A DNA stretch of 59,122 bases from Xanthobacteraceae bacterium (GTDB lineage Bacteria > Pseudomonadota > Alphaproteobacteria > Rhizobiales > Xanthobacteraceae). This document shows, piece by piece, positions 16,894-27,301 of this stretch (the first letter of the stretch is position 1; every line of letters starts with the position of its first letter). A model generated the notes under the pieces. That model was not told the origin of the DNA, made no database searches, and saw only the letters and a program-made list of their open reading frames with translations. The position numbers were made by a program, and so were the translations under genes. Location: assembly GCA_030037895.1 (NCBI GenBank), contig JASHPW010000069.1:1-59122 (forward strand), written 5' to 3'.

Positions 16894-18200
16894 GCCGCAA
16901 AGCCTTGCCGAGCTCGCACATCTCGATCCGCCGGCACGTTTTCGCGGGCGCCGCCATCGTCGCGGTACTGGCGATCGGACTCGGCGGCTGGGCCTCGACC
17001 GCCGAGATCTCGGGTGCCGTCATCGCCCAGGGCTCGATCGTCGTCGATTCGAACGTGAAGAAGGTGCAGCACCCGACCGGCGGCGTCGTCGGCGAGGTAC
17101 GGGTGCACGACGGCGATCGGGTGAAGGCGGGCGATATTCTCATCCGCCTCGACGAGACCGTAACCCGCGCCAATCTCGCGATCGTCACCAAGGGTCTCAC
17201 CGAGTTTTATGCGCGCCGGGCGCGCCTCGCCGCCGAGCGCGACGGCGCCGACACGGTGGCGGTGCCGAAGGAGCTTGCCGACAACATCGACGATCCGGAC
17301 GTGAAGGACGCGCTCGCCAGCGAGCGTAAGCTGTTCGAGCTCAGGCGCACGGCGCGTCTCGGCCAGAAGGATCAACTGCAGCAGCGCATCAAGGAATTGC
17401 AGGAGCAGATCACCGGGCTGACCGCCCAGCAGGACGCCAAGTCCAAGGAAATGGCGCTGATCGAGCAGGAACTTCAGGGCGTGCGCGATTTGTGGGCGAA
17501 GAATTTGATCCAGCTCACCCGGCTCACGTCGCTGGAACGCGAAGAGGCGCGGCTACAAGGCGAGCGCGGTCAGCTCGTCGCCGCCGCGGCGGAGGCCAAG
17601 GGCAAGATCGTGGAGACCGAGCTGCAGATCCTTCAGGTCGATCAGGACTTCACCAGCGACGTGGCCAAGCAGTTGCGCGAAACCGACAGCAAGATCGGCG
17701 AATACGTCGAGCGCAAGGTCACGGCGGAGGATCAACTCAAGCGCACCGACATCCGCGCGCCGCAGGACGGCATCGTCTTCCAGTCGACGGCGAACACGGT
17801 CGGCGGGGTGATCACGGCCGGTGAACCGATCATGCTCATCGTCCCCGAGACGGACACGCTGCTGGCCGAAGTCAAAGTCAATCCCAGGGATATCGACCAG
17901 GTCCAATTCGGCCAGCCGGTCCTGTTGCGCTTCTCCGCCTTCAGTGTGCGCACGACGCCCGAGATCAACGGCGCTGTCGTGCGCATCGCGGCCGACACCA
18001 CCACCGACCAGCGCACCGGACAGAGCTACTATCTCGTCCGCATCTCGATGACGGCCAATGAGATCAAGCGGCTCGGCGACGTCAAGCTCACGCCGGGCAT
18101 GCCGGTCGAAGCCTTCATCCAAACCGGCGAACGCACGCTGATGTCGTATCTGGTCAAGCCGATGCGCGATCAGCTCATGCGCTCGTTCCGGGAGAAGTAG
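16890..18200 (+). CDS. HlyD-family type I secretion periplasmic adaptor
   Basis: The 436-residue membrane-fusion protein has a single N-terminal membrane segment (VFAGAAIVAVLAIGLGGWAS), then the first half of the lipoyl-like domain (GAVIAQGSIVVDSNVKKVQH). A long helical hairpin follows (about residues 95-275, rich in Glu, Gln and Lys). The second lipoyl half and beta-barrel come next (RAPQDGIVFQSTANTVGGVI), with a C-terminal GMPVEAFIQTGERT block. AGGGAGGAACAGG precedes the ATG, which overlaps the ABC gene stop by 4 nt, so the two are co-translated. With the ABC protein and an outer-membrane TolC homologue it would form a full export channel. Confidence 0.95.
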   Translation: MSRKALPSSHISIRRHVFAGAAIVAVLAIGLGGWASTAEISGAVIAQGSIVVDSNVKKVQHPTGGVVGEVRVHDGDRVKAGDILIRLDETVTRANLAIVTKGLTEFYARRARLAAERDGADTVAVPKELADNIDDPDVKDALASERKLFELRRTARLGQKDQLQQRIKELQEQITGLTAQQDAKSKEMALIEQELQGVRDLWAKNLIQLTRLTSLEREEARLQGERGQLVAAAAEAKGKIVETELQILQVDQDFTSDVAKQLRETDSKIGEYVERKVTAEDQLKRTDIRAPQDGIVFQSTANTVGGVITAGEPIMLIVPETDTLLAEVKVNPRDIDQVQFGQPVLLRFSAFSVRTTPEINGAVVRIAADTTTDQRTGQSYYLVRISMTANEIKRLGDVKLTPGMPVEAFIQTGERTLMSYLVKPMRDQLMRSFREK

Positions 18201-18351
18201 CATCGCTTCCCTGCCATTACCCAGAAGTGCTTTCCCCGACTCGATCGAGAACCGCACCTCGGGGTGACGGGACTTTCGCTTCTGAGGACGGCGCTCTGTT
18301 GCTATAAGGCTTGCTGTGGTCGAACGCCGATAGCGCGGGGAATCTCGGCTC

Positions 18352-20574
18352 ATGAAACGACTTGGTCGCTGGGCGCGGCAGTTCGGTATCGCGCGCGCGG
18401 TGTGCCTCGTACTCTTGTTCGCGCTGGTGCCGCTGCGCATCGCCGACCCGCGGCCACTCCAGGAAGTGCGGCTGCGCACGTTCGACCTCTTTCAAGTTTT
18501 GCGACCACGCAAACAGACGGTGTGGCCGGTCGTCATCGCCGACATCGACGAGGCGAGCCTCAAGGAAATCGGGCAATGGCCGTGGCCGCGAACCGTGGTG
18601 GCCGATCTGGTCACCCGCCTCAACGCGCTGGGCGCCGCGGCGATCGGCTTCGACATCGTGTTCGCCGAACCCGACCGGCTGTCGCCGGCGGTGGCGGCGG
18701 CAAGCTTTCGCGGCCTCGATGCCGAAACCCACGACAAGCTCGCGAGCCTGCCGAGCAACGACGAAGTCTTGGCGGCGGCGATCAGGCGCGCCGGCACCGT
18801 CGTCATCGGCCAGGCCGGCTCGGCGACCGCGACGCCACGCACGAAAGCAGAGATGGCATTGCAGACCGGCTTCGCGGTGCGCGGCCCCGATCCGCGGCCG
18901 TTCCTGGTGACGTTTCCCGGACTGCTGCGCAACGTCCTGCCGATCGAACAGGCGGCCGCCGGCCGCGGCCTGTTCTCGATCGACCCCGAGCGCGACGGCA
19001 TCGTCCGCCGCGTGCCGGTCGTCATGCAGGCGCAGGGGTCCCTGGTGCCGTCGCTGTCGATGGAAATGCTGCGCGTCGTCACCCGCTCCGGCGCCATTCT
19101 GGTGCGCACCGACGCGGCCGGCGTGATCGCGGTGGCGGTCCCCGGCCTTGAAGTGCCGACCGACCGCAACGGCCAGTTCTGGATCCATTTCAACAAGCAC
19201 GATCCGGCGCGCTACGTGTCCGCCACGGATGTGCTGCATGGGCGCGTACCCGCGGACCGCATCAACGGCCGGCTCGTGCTCATCGGCACCTCCGCGGTCG
19301 GCCTCCTCGACCTCAAGACCACGCCGGTTGAACCGGCCATGCCGGGCGTCGAAGTCCACGCCCAGATCCTCGAGAGCGTGCTCAGCAAGTCGGCTCTCGT
19401 CCACCCCAATTACGCCATCGGCGCCGAGCTTGTCGTCGCGGCGCTGCTCGGGCTCGCCATCATCGTCGCCGCGCCGATGCTGTCGGCCGCGGTCGTCGTC
19501 GCGCTGGGCGCCATGCTGATCGCCGGGCTCATCGGCCTGTCGTGGTATTTCTTCGCCGCGCACGATCTGCTCTTCGACTTCACCTATCCGCTGATGTCGA
19601 GCTGGCTCATTTATCTCGTGCTCACCTTCGTGAATTACTTCCGCGAGCAGCAGCAGCGGCAGCAAATCCGCTCCGCCTTCGGCTTCTATCTTTCCCCGCA
19701 ACTGGTCGAGCAGCTGGCGCGTTCGCCGGAGAAGCTGGTGCTCGGCGGTGAGGAACGGCGCATGACCATCCTGTTCAGCGACGTGCGCGGCTTCACCACC
19801 ATTTCCGAACACTACAAGGACGATCCCCAGGGCCTCACTCACCTGATGAACCGCTTCCTCACGCCGATGACCAACGCCATCATCGAGCACAAGGGCACGA
19901 TCGACAAATATATCGGCGACGCCATCATGGCGTTCTGGAACGCGCCGGTCGACGACGACGAGCAGGAGACCAACGCCTGCGATGCGGCGTTGGAAATGCT
20001 GGCGCGCGCCACGGCGCTCAACATCGAATTCAAGCGCGAGGCCGAGAACAATGGCGGCCTCTACATGCCGCTGCGCATCGGTATCGGGCTCAATACCGGG
20101 CCGTGCGTCGTCGGCAATATGGGATCCGACTTCCGCTTCAACTATTCGGTTCTGGGCGACACCGTCAACGTCGCCTCGCGCCTGGAATCGCGGACCAAGG
20201 ACTATCGCCTGTCGATGGTGATCGGCTCGCGCACCGCGGAGAAAGCGAAGCAAAAATTCGCCACGATGGAGATCGATCTGATCCAGGTGAAAGGCAAGAA
20301 GCAGCCCGAGGCGGTGTTCACGGTGCTCGGCCGCGCCGATGTCGAACAGGATACGCGCTGCCGGGAGCTGCGCGATGTCAACGCCCGCATGCTGGCGTGC
20401 TACCGCAGGCAGCAATGGGACGCGGCGCTCGACCTGATCGATCGCTGCCGCAAGCTCGCCGGCGGCTTCGATGTTGCCGGCCTTTACGACATGTATGTCG
20501 AGCGCATCCGGGCGTTCGCCACCGAGCCGCCGCCGCCCGACTGGAACGGCGTCTACGAGGCCGAATCGAAGTAG
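18352..20574 (+). CDS. CHASE2-domain adenylate cyclase
   Basis: The 740-residue protein has an N-terminal membrane anchor (residues 10-25) and an extracytoplasmic CHASE2 sensor domain (about 40-330). Two or three more membrane segments follow (about 355-430), then a class III cyclase domain (about 460-650). The cyclase has both metal-binding Asp residues (LFSDVRGFTT and KYIGDAIMAFW) and the Lys and Asp that select ATP (DKYIGD and VLGDTVNVAS). It also has the catalytic Asn and Arg (NVASRLE), so adenylate cyclase activity is likely. A C-terminal helical extension of about 90 residues is present. It lies 151 bp after the secretion adaptor and is probably transcribed separately. The ligand is unknown. 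Confidence 0.93.
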   Translation: MKRLGRWARQFGIARAVCLVLLFALVPLRIADPRPLQEVRLRTFDLFQVLRPRKQTVWPVVIADIDEASLKEIGQWPWPRTVVADLVTRLNALGAAAIGFDIVFAEPDRLSPAVAAASFRGLDAETHDKLASLPSNDEVLAAAIRRAGTVVIGQAGSATATPRTKAEMALQTGFAVRGPDPRPFLVTFPGLLRNVLPIEQAAAGRGLFSIDPERDGIVRRVPVVMQAQGSLVPSLSMEMLRVVTRSGAILVRTDAAGVIAVAVPGLEVPTDRNGQFWIHFNKHDPARYVSATDVLHGRVPADRINGRLVLIGTSAVGLLDLKTTPVEPAMPGVEVHAQILESVLSKSALVHPNYAIGAELVVAALLGLAIIVAAPMLSAAVVVALGAMLIAGLIGLSWYFFAAHDLLFDFTYPLMSSWLIYLVLTFVNYFREQQQRQQIRSAFGFYLSPQLVEQLARSPEKLVLGGEERRMTILFSDVRGFTTISEHYKDDPQGLTHLMNRFLTPMTNAIIEHKGTIDKYIGDAIMAFWNAPVDDDEQETNACDAALEMLARATALNIEFKREAENNGGLYMPLRIGIGLNTGPCVVGNMGSDFRFNYSVLGDTVNVASRLESRTKDYRLSMVIGSRTAEKAKQKFATMEIDLIQVKGKKQPEAVFTVLGRADVEQDTRCRELRDVNARMLACYRRQQWDAALDLIDRCRKLAGGFDVAGLYDMYVERIRAFATEPPPPDWNGVYEAESK

Positions 20575-20575
20575 C

Positions 20576-21040
20576 TCAGGAAGGGATTCCGGCGCCCGCG
20601 CGCCGGACCTTGATCCGCTCGAGCGCATAGCGCAGCATGGCCAGATCGACCGGCTTGGGCACCACCTCGCAGACGTCGAGCTTGAGCGATTTGGCGACGC
20701 GCACCGTTTCGCGGCATATCACGTCATTGCAGCCGCTGATGATGATGATTGCCGCCTTGCAGCCGTGCACCCACAGGAGGCGCAGCATCTCGCTGCCGCC
20801 ATGGGCGCCGAGCGAAAGGTCGAGCGTGATGCAGTCGAACGGCTCCTGCGCGAGCCGCGCCGCCTCTTCGAAGCTCCCCGCCTCGATCGGGAGATAGCCG
20901 GCCTTGGCCGCGACCCGGCAGATGATCATGCGATGAAGATGATCATCGTCGATGACGAGAAGACGCGGCGCGGCTGTGGCGGCATCCGCAGCAACGAAGC
21001 CGTTATGGTTCACTTCGAAAGAGCCGGCCTGTCCGAGCAT
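20576..21040 (-). CDS. Stand-alone response-regulator receiver protein
   Basis: The 154-residue protein is a single receiver domain. LLVIDDDHLHRMII has the acidic pair, CITLDLSLGAHGGS has the phospho-acceptor Asp, IIIISGCND has Ser in place of the usual Thr, and VVPKPVDLAML has the conserved Lys. No output domain follows, so it probably acts by protein-protein contact, as single-domain regulators do. It is convergent with the cyclase gene (1 bp between stop codons), and regA lies upstream on the same strand 220 bp away. No partner kinase is evident. The first 22 residues, before the domain, are unstructured in character. Confidence 0.88.
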   Translation of the reverse strand: MLGQAGSFEVNHNGFVAADAATAAPRLLVIDDDHLHRMIICRVAAKAGYLPIEAGSFEEAARLAQEPFDCITLDLSLGAHGGSEMLRLLWVHGCKAAIIIISGCNDVICRETVRVAKSLKLDVCEVVPKPVDLAMLRYALERIKVRRAGAGIPS

Positions 21041-21260
21041 CCGACGTCACCGACAATCTTATTTATGTCGTAGTGTCGGTGCTAAGGCACACGCGCGAAG
21101 TTTGCGTTAACGCCCAGTATGAGATTCAACGCCATTTGGCGCTGTCTGCGCCGGCGCGGTTAGTCGGCGGTAAACGGGGTCGGCGCACATTTAAGCGTCA
21201 ACGCGTTCGTGAGCGGTCAAAGTCGCGGACGCGCGCGAGCGGCTCTTGCGGCAAGGACGC

Positions 21261-21839
21261 TTATTTGGGCGCGCGCTTGGCGAGGATGCGCTGCAAGGTG
21301 CGGCGGTGCATGTTGAGGCGCCTGGCGGTCTCCGAAACGTTGCGGCCGCACAATTCATAGATGCGCTGGATATGTTCCCAGCGCACGCGGTCGGCCGACA
21401 TCGGATTTTCCGGCGGCTCGATCTTTCTGTTGTCGAGCGCGAGCAGGGCGGCGGCGACGTCGTCGGCATCGACCGGCTTGGCGAGGTAATCGACGGCGCC
21501 GAGCTTGACCGCGTTCACCGCGGTCGCGATGTTGCCGTAGCCGGTGAGGATGATGGCGCGCGCTTCCGGCCGGCGCTTCTTCATGGCCGAAATGACGTCG
21601 AGCCCGTTGCCGTCGCCGAGCCGCATGTCGACAACGGCGAAGGCCGGAGCGGCTTTCTCCACCTGCAGCAGACCATCGGCGACCGACTCGGCCGTGGTCA
21701 CCGCAAAGCCGCGGGTCTCCATCGCGCGCGCCAGACGCTGCAGGAACGATTTGTCGTCGTCGACGATCAGCAGCGAACGCTCGCTGGAAAACGCGACGGC
21801 TGGCGTGTGGATCGCGGCGTTGGTCATGGCGCTGGTCAC
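21261..21839 (-). CDS. regA: Redox response regulator RegA/ActR/PrrA type
   Basis: The 192-residue regulator has a receiver domain (SLLIVDDDKSFLQRLARAM; phospho-acceptor Asp71 in FAVVDMRLGDGNG; Thr in ILTGYGN; Lys in YLAKPVD). A Pro-containing linker and a Fis-type helix-turn-helix follow (NVSETARRLNMHRRTLQRIL). This short architecture is characteristic of RegA/ActR/RegR, which control respiration, CO2 and N2 fixation genes in Alphaproteobacteria. Start choice is open between GTG at 21839 and ATG at 21827. It follows regB on the same strand after 64 bp, so the two form a two-component operon. Confidence 0.95.
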   Translation of the reverse strand: MTSAMTNAAIHTPAVAFSSERSLLIVDDDKSFLQRLARAMETRGFAVTTAESVADGLLQVEKAAPAFAVVDMRLGDGNGLDVISAMKKRRPEARAIILTGYGNIATAVNAVKLGAVDYLAKPVDADDVAAALLALDNRKIEPPENPMSADRVRWEHIQRIYELCGRNVSETARRLNMHRRTLQRILAKRAPK

Positions 21840-21903
21840 GGCAATTCTACTCCACCAAGCTTCATTGCACTACGGTCGACGTCGCTCCCGCCACGCCACT
21901 AAG

Positions 21904-23253
21904 TTAGGACGCAGGCACGGCGCGCTCAAGGGGCGGTGTGGGCGAAAGGCGCGACCGTTCAAAATCCGCGCGTCTCCAGGTGATGGTAACGGTGGCGCCG
22001 TGCAACGGCGGCGCCCGATTGATGAGCGAGAGCTTGGCGCCCGAGCGCTCGAGCAAAGTTTTGGCAATGAAGAAGCCCAAGCCCAGTCCGAACGCCGCCT
22101 CCTGATCCCCGTCCGCTTCGCGCGGCTCGGGCCGCCGATGGGTGACGTAGGGCGCCCCGATGCGGTCCTCGACCTCGGGCGCGAAGCCCGGCCCATCATC
22201 GCTGATCGTGATGCTGACCTCTTCCGCTGTCCATCGCGGAGAGATCTCGACCCGCTGATGGGCGAAATCGACCGCATTTTCGATCAGATTGCCGAGCCCG
22301 TAGCGGATCGCCGGATTGCGCGGCGCAACCGGCTCCGTGCCGCGGTTGGGCGGCAGCGTGACGCCGATCGAGACGCCGAAGTTGCGGTGCGGAGCGACCG
22401 ATTCCTCGATGAGAGAGGAGAGCGGCATGCGATCGAACGGCTCGCCCGCCGGAAGTTCGGTGATCTTTGCCAGAATTTCGCGGCAGCGCTGCGCCTGCTC
22501 GCGCAAGAGCTTCACATCCTCGGCATGCGGCGATTTCGAGTCGAGCGTGCGCTCGATTTCGCGCACCACCACGGTGATGGTGGAGAGCGGCGTGCCCAGC
22601 TCGTGGGCCGCGGCGGCGGCGAGGCCGTCGAGCTGGGAAAGGTGCTGCTCGCGCTCGAGCACGAGCTCCGTCGCCGCCAGCGCGTCGGAGAGCTGGCGGC
22701 CCTCCTCCGCGAATTGCCACGTATAGACGCCGATATAGCCGATCGCGAGCAGGATCGAGAGCCAGACTCCGATCACATAGGTTTCCGGGGGTTCGAAGGG
22801 ACCCTCGCTGTCCCACGGCAATTGGTAATGGAAGAAGACGAGCACGGTCGCGCACAGCGTGGCGAACACGCCGATCAGCAACGTCATGCGCGGCGGCAGC
22901 GCCGTTGCCGAGATCAGCACCGGGCCGAGCAGCAGGAAGGAAAACGGGTTCTCCAGGCCACCGGTGAGATAAAGGAGCGCCGCGAGCACGGCGATGTCGA
23001 AGCCCAAGAGACAGGCGGCGCGGTCCGGCTCGAGCCAATGCGTCTGGCGCAAGCCGATGCGCAGCGCCACGTTGAGCAATGCCGACAACGCGATCACCGC
23101 GAGGCAGAGCCAGATCGGAACCTCGAATTCGAGGCCGAAATGCACCACCAGGACGGCCACCAATTGGCCGAAGACGGCGAGCCAACGCAGACGGACCAGC
23201 GTGTCGAGCCGCACGTTGCGCGGCTGCTGGTAGATTCGCGGCAGGCCAAACAT
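21904..23253 (-). CDS. regB: Redox sensor histidine kinase RegB/ActS/PrrB type
   Basis: The 449-residue kinase has six membrane segments in the first about 190 residues, with the quinone-site motif GGLENPFSFLLLGPV. The H-box is AAAAAHELGTPLSTI (His217), and the ATP-binding domain has NLIENAVDFA, ISDDGPGFAP and GLGLGFFIAKTLL. A cysteine (AQRCREIL) is exactly 40 residues after the H-box His. This is the spacing of the redox-active Cys of Rhodobacter RegB (His225/Cys265), so the redox switch appears intact. It is co-oriented with regA, as in Bradyrhizobium regSR, unlike the divergent Rhodobacter order. Confidence 0.95.
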   Translation of the reverse strand: MFGLPRIYQQPRNVRLDTLVRLRWLAVFGQLVAVLVVHFGLEFEVPIWLCLAVIALSALLNVALRIGLRQTHWLEPDRAACLLGFDIAVLAALLYLTGGLENPFSFLLLGPVLISATALPPRMTLLIGVFATLCATVLVFFHYQLPWDSEGPFEPPETYVIGVWLSILLAIGYIGVYTWQFAEEGRQLSDALAATELVLEREQHLSQLDGLAAAAAHELGTPLSTITVVVREIERTLDSKSPHAEDVKLLREQAQRCREILAKITELPAGEPFDRMPLSSLIEESVAPHRNFGVSIGVTLPPNRGTEPVAPRNPAIRYGLGNLIENAVDFAHQRVEISPRWTAEEVSITISDDGPGFAPEVEDRIGAPYVTHRRPEPREADGDQEAAFGLGLGFFIAKTLLERSGAKLSLINRAPPLHGATVTITWRRADFERSRLSPTPPLERAVPAS

Positions 23254-23330
23254 GCCCTATTGTAGCGATTGACCGGACCTAATCCAAACAAGGCCGGCGC
23301 CGCTGCCGGGGACGTTCCCGCGCAAGTCGA

Positions 23331-25333
<2,003 letters not shown>

Positions 25334-25334
25334 A

Positions 25335-25403
25335 GCATGATCCGGAAAAAGCCTGCCCCGGACTTGATCCGGGGTGGAAACCGGTTTTCCGAAAAGATCA
25401 TGC
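25335..25403. repeat. Dispersed GCATGATCCGGAAAA palindromic repeat, copy A
   Basis: The 69-bp element begins GCATGATCCGGAAAA and ends TTTTCCGAAAAGATCATGC. The inner part is CCCCGGACTTGATCCGGGG, itself a palindrome. A close copy is at 29965-30034, and further similarity (CCCACCAAAAAAGCTAGAGCG) extends about 20 bp beyond the right end. It starts 2 bp after the C13 gene stop codon. The family is common after genes in Bradyrhizobium relatives. It could form a strong RNA hairpin. Confidence 0.85.
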
Positions 25404-25422
25404 CCCACCAAAAAAGCTAGAG

Positions 25423-25453
25423 CGGGATGACGACTCGAAGATACGTCATCCCG
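25423..25453. terminator. Convergent-gene hairpin (possible bidirectional terminator)
   Basis: Perfect 10-bp arms CGGGATGACG (25423-25432) and CGTCATCCCG (25444-25453) surround an 11-nt loop. It lies between the converging C13 gene and the GNAT gene. There is no T-run on either side, so any terminator role would be as an RNA block or by Rho. It may also be part of the repeat family next to it. Confidence 0.4.
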
Positions 25454-25491
25454 TCTGGCGCAATGTCGAGGCAAGGCATCGTACGATCCGC

Positions 25492-26088
25492 TCACGCCAC
25501 GCGCCGCGCCGGACCCCAAGACTTGAGCGAGACCCAGAGTCCGCGATCGAGCCGGAAGCGATCGACCGGCGCCGCGGAATTGATGGCGCGGATGCGCGTC
25601 AGGCGCACCCCGGTCCACTGGAACGCGCACTTCTCCAGCACCCGGCGCGAAGCCGGATTGCTGACCCGCGCGCCGGCGGCGAGCGCGTCGTGGCAAAGCT
25701 CGCCGAAGGCGTAATCGATGACGGCGCGCACCGCCTCGGTGGCAAAGCCGCGACCCCAATAGGGCGCGCCGAGCCAATAGCCGATCTCCGGGCCACCCTG
25801 GCGCGGATCGACACCGCAGGCGCCGATAACGGTGTTGTCCAAGACAATGACGAAGCTCGCTTCATCGTCACGGCGGTTTGCCGCCTCGATGAAGTCTCTC
25901 GCGTCGTCGGCGCCGTAGGGATGCGGGATGCGCGTCGTATTTTCCGCGACGCGACGATCGTTGGCGAGGAGCGCAATTACCTTTATGTCGTCGTGTCGCG
26001 GCGCGCGCAGCGTGAGCCGCTCGGTCTTGAGGACGGGAAGATTGCGCGTGCGGGCGGCCACATCGACGACATCGTCCAACAGGGTCAT
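25492..26088 (-). CDS. GNAT-family N-acetyltransferase (RimJ/RimL-like)
   Basis: The 198-residue protein has the acetyl-CoA fold: an early RLTLRAPRHDDIKVIALLAN strand-helix, FVIVLDNTVIGACGVDPRQG, the EIGYWLGAPYWGRGFATEAV loop (the QGRG-type acetyl-CoA site), and SNPASRRVLEKCAFQWTGVR. This pattern is typical of RimJ/RimL-like enzymes, which acetylate protein N-termini or small amines. The start at 26088 has AGGAG 8-9 nt upstream. It lies 121 bp after rpmA in the ribosomal-protein/obgE cluster, where a GNAT gene is conserved in Rhizobiales. The substrate is unknown. Confidence 0.92.
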   Translation of the reverse strand: MTLLDDVVDVAARTRNLPVLKTERLTLRAPRHDDIKVIALLANDRRVAENTTRIPHPYGADDARDFIEAANRRDDEASFVIVLDNTVIGACGVDPRQGGPEIGYWLGAPYWGRGFATEAVRAVIDYAFGELCHDALAAGARVSNPASRRVLEKCAFQWTGVRLTRIRAINSAAPVDRFRLDRGLWVSLKSWGPARRVA

Positions 26089-26209
26089 GACACGGGCTCC
26101 TGAAAGAAACCAAAGGGGGAGCCGGCATCCCGGTCTCCCCCAATTTCGGAGCCCATTCGGGCCCGCCGGTTCGACTGGATGCCGGCGGACCTTGTATGAT
26201 CCACCAGTT

Positions 26210-26482
26210 TTATTGGGCCGCAGCCTCCGCCGTCGACAGCACCGATACGAAAACGCGGCCTTTGGTTTTGGTACAGAACTCAACGCGACCGTTGATCAAT
26301 GCAAACAACGTATGGTCGCGGCCGACGCCGACGTTGCGGCCGGCATGCCATTTGGTGCCGCGCTGGCGCGCGATGATGTTGCCCGCGGTCACCTCTTCGC
26401 CGCCGGAAATCTTGATCCCCAGCCGCCGGCCGGCCGAATCACGGCCGTTGCGCGAGGATCCGCCTGCTTTCTTATGGGCCAT
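26210..26482 (-). CDS. rpmA: 50S ribosomal protein L27
   Basis: The 90-residue protein is complete and typical: [20 protein letters not shown] at the N-terminus, [20 protein letters not shown], then [21 protein letters not shown]27 reaches the peptidyl-transferase centre. GGAGG is 6 nt before the ATG. It follows rplU by 67 bp. There is no N-terminal cleavable extension of the Firmicutes type. Confidence 0.99.
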   Translation of the reverse strand: MAHKKAGGSSRNGRDSAGRRLGIKISGGEEVTAGNIIARQRGTKWHAGRNVGVGRDHTLFALINGRVEFCTKTKGRVFVSVLSTAEAAAQ

Positions 26483-26549
26483 CGCGGCCTCCGAACCTTT
26501 CCGCTTCTTGCCTACACCGGATTCGTGACAAAAGCATCACTTCTCCGCA

Positions 26550-27101
26550 TCACTTCTTCTTTTTCCCTTTGGCCGCGGGCTGTTTCGCCTTGGCCGCCGG
26601 CGGCCTGGATTTCGGCCTTTTCGTCTTATTGGCCGGCGCTTTGCGCTTCTTTGCCCTAGCGACCCCGGGTGCAGCCGAGGCGTCGTCCGCTGCTGCGGGC
26701 ATTGCCGCCGCGGCGGCCGGGGCCAGGGCATCCTCAGTCACAGGGGTAGGCGTACGCTTCGGCTCCGGCGCCGTCTTGCTCGGCCTCTCGCCATCGGTGA
26801 GGATTTCGGTGATGCGCAGCAAGGTGAATTCCTGGCGGTGGCCGCGCTTGCGGCGCGAGTTCTTCCGCCGGCGCTTCTTGAAAGCGATGATTTTCGGCCC
26901 GCGCGCTTGCTTGAGCACCTCGGCCGCAACCGTCGCACCGGCGACGATGGGGGCGCCCAGCGTCACATTCTCCCCGCCCACGACCAGGACGTCGCCGAAC
27001 TCGACGATCTCGCCGGGCTCGCCCTTGATCTTGTCGACCTTGAGCACGTCCTCGGCGGCCACCCGGTATTGCTTGCCGCCCGTTCTGAAGACCGCGAACA
27101 T
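26550..27101 (-). CDS. rplU: 50S ribosomal protein L21 with long C-terminal extension
   Basis: The first 103 or so residues are ordinary L21 ([60 protein letters not shown]). About 80 more residues follow, rich in Ala, Pro and Lys, and end [13 protein letters not shown]. Extensions of this kind occur on L21 in Rhizobiales, while most bacteria stop near 103 residues. The tail is low-complexity and basic and likely disordered. GGGGA precedes the ATG by 5 nt. It is the first gene of the rplU–rpmA cluster. Confidence 0.97.
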   Translation of the reverse strand: MFAVFRTGGKQYRVAAEDVLKVDKIKGEPGEIVEFGDVLVVGGENVTLGAPIVAGATVAAEVLKQARGPKIIAFKKRRRKNSRRKRGHRQEFTLLRITEILTDGERPSKTAPEPKRTPTPVTEDALAPAAAAAMPAAADDASAAPGVARAKKRKAPANKTKRPKSRPPAAKAKQPAAKGKKKK

Positions 27102-27301
27102 CTTGTCCCCGTGTCCGATCCCGGTGCGGAACTTGATCCGGACCGGCTTTCGTAAGTCATTCGACTTGTCGGCTTAAGCCGCGTGCCGGCATGCTTTTCA
27201 TCGCGCCGCGCGGCAGCGTCCGCGGTCCTTATGACGAGACCATAAGTCGCTGTCAAGAAATGCGGCCCATGATAAGAGACGCGCGGCAACAGGAGTCCGA
27301 C

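Noticed and set aside
18217..20628. 803-codon open frame on the minus strand across the cyclase gene
   Set aside because: It is antisense to a gene with clear cyclase motifs. Its translation is rich in Arg, His, Asp and Gly without domains, which is what GC-rich codon bias produces on the opposite strand.
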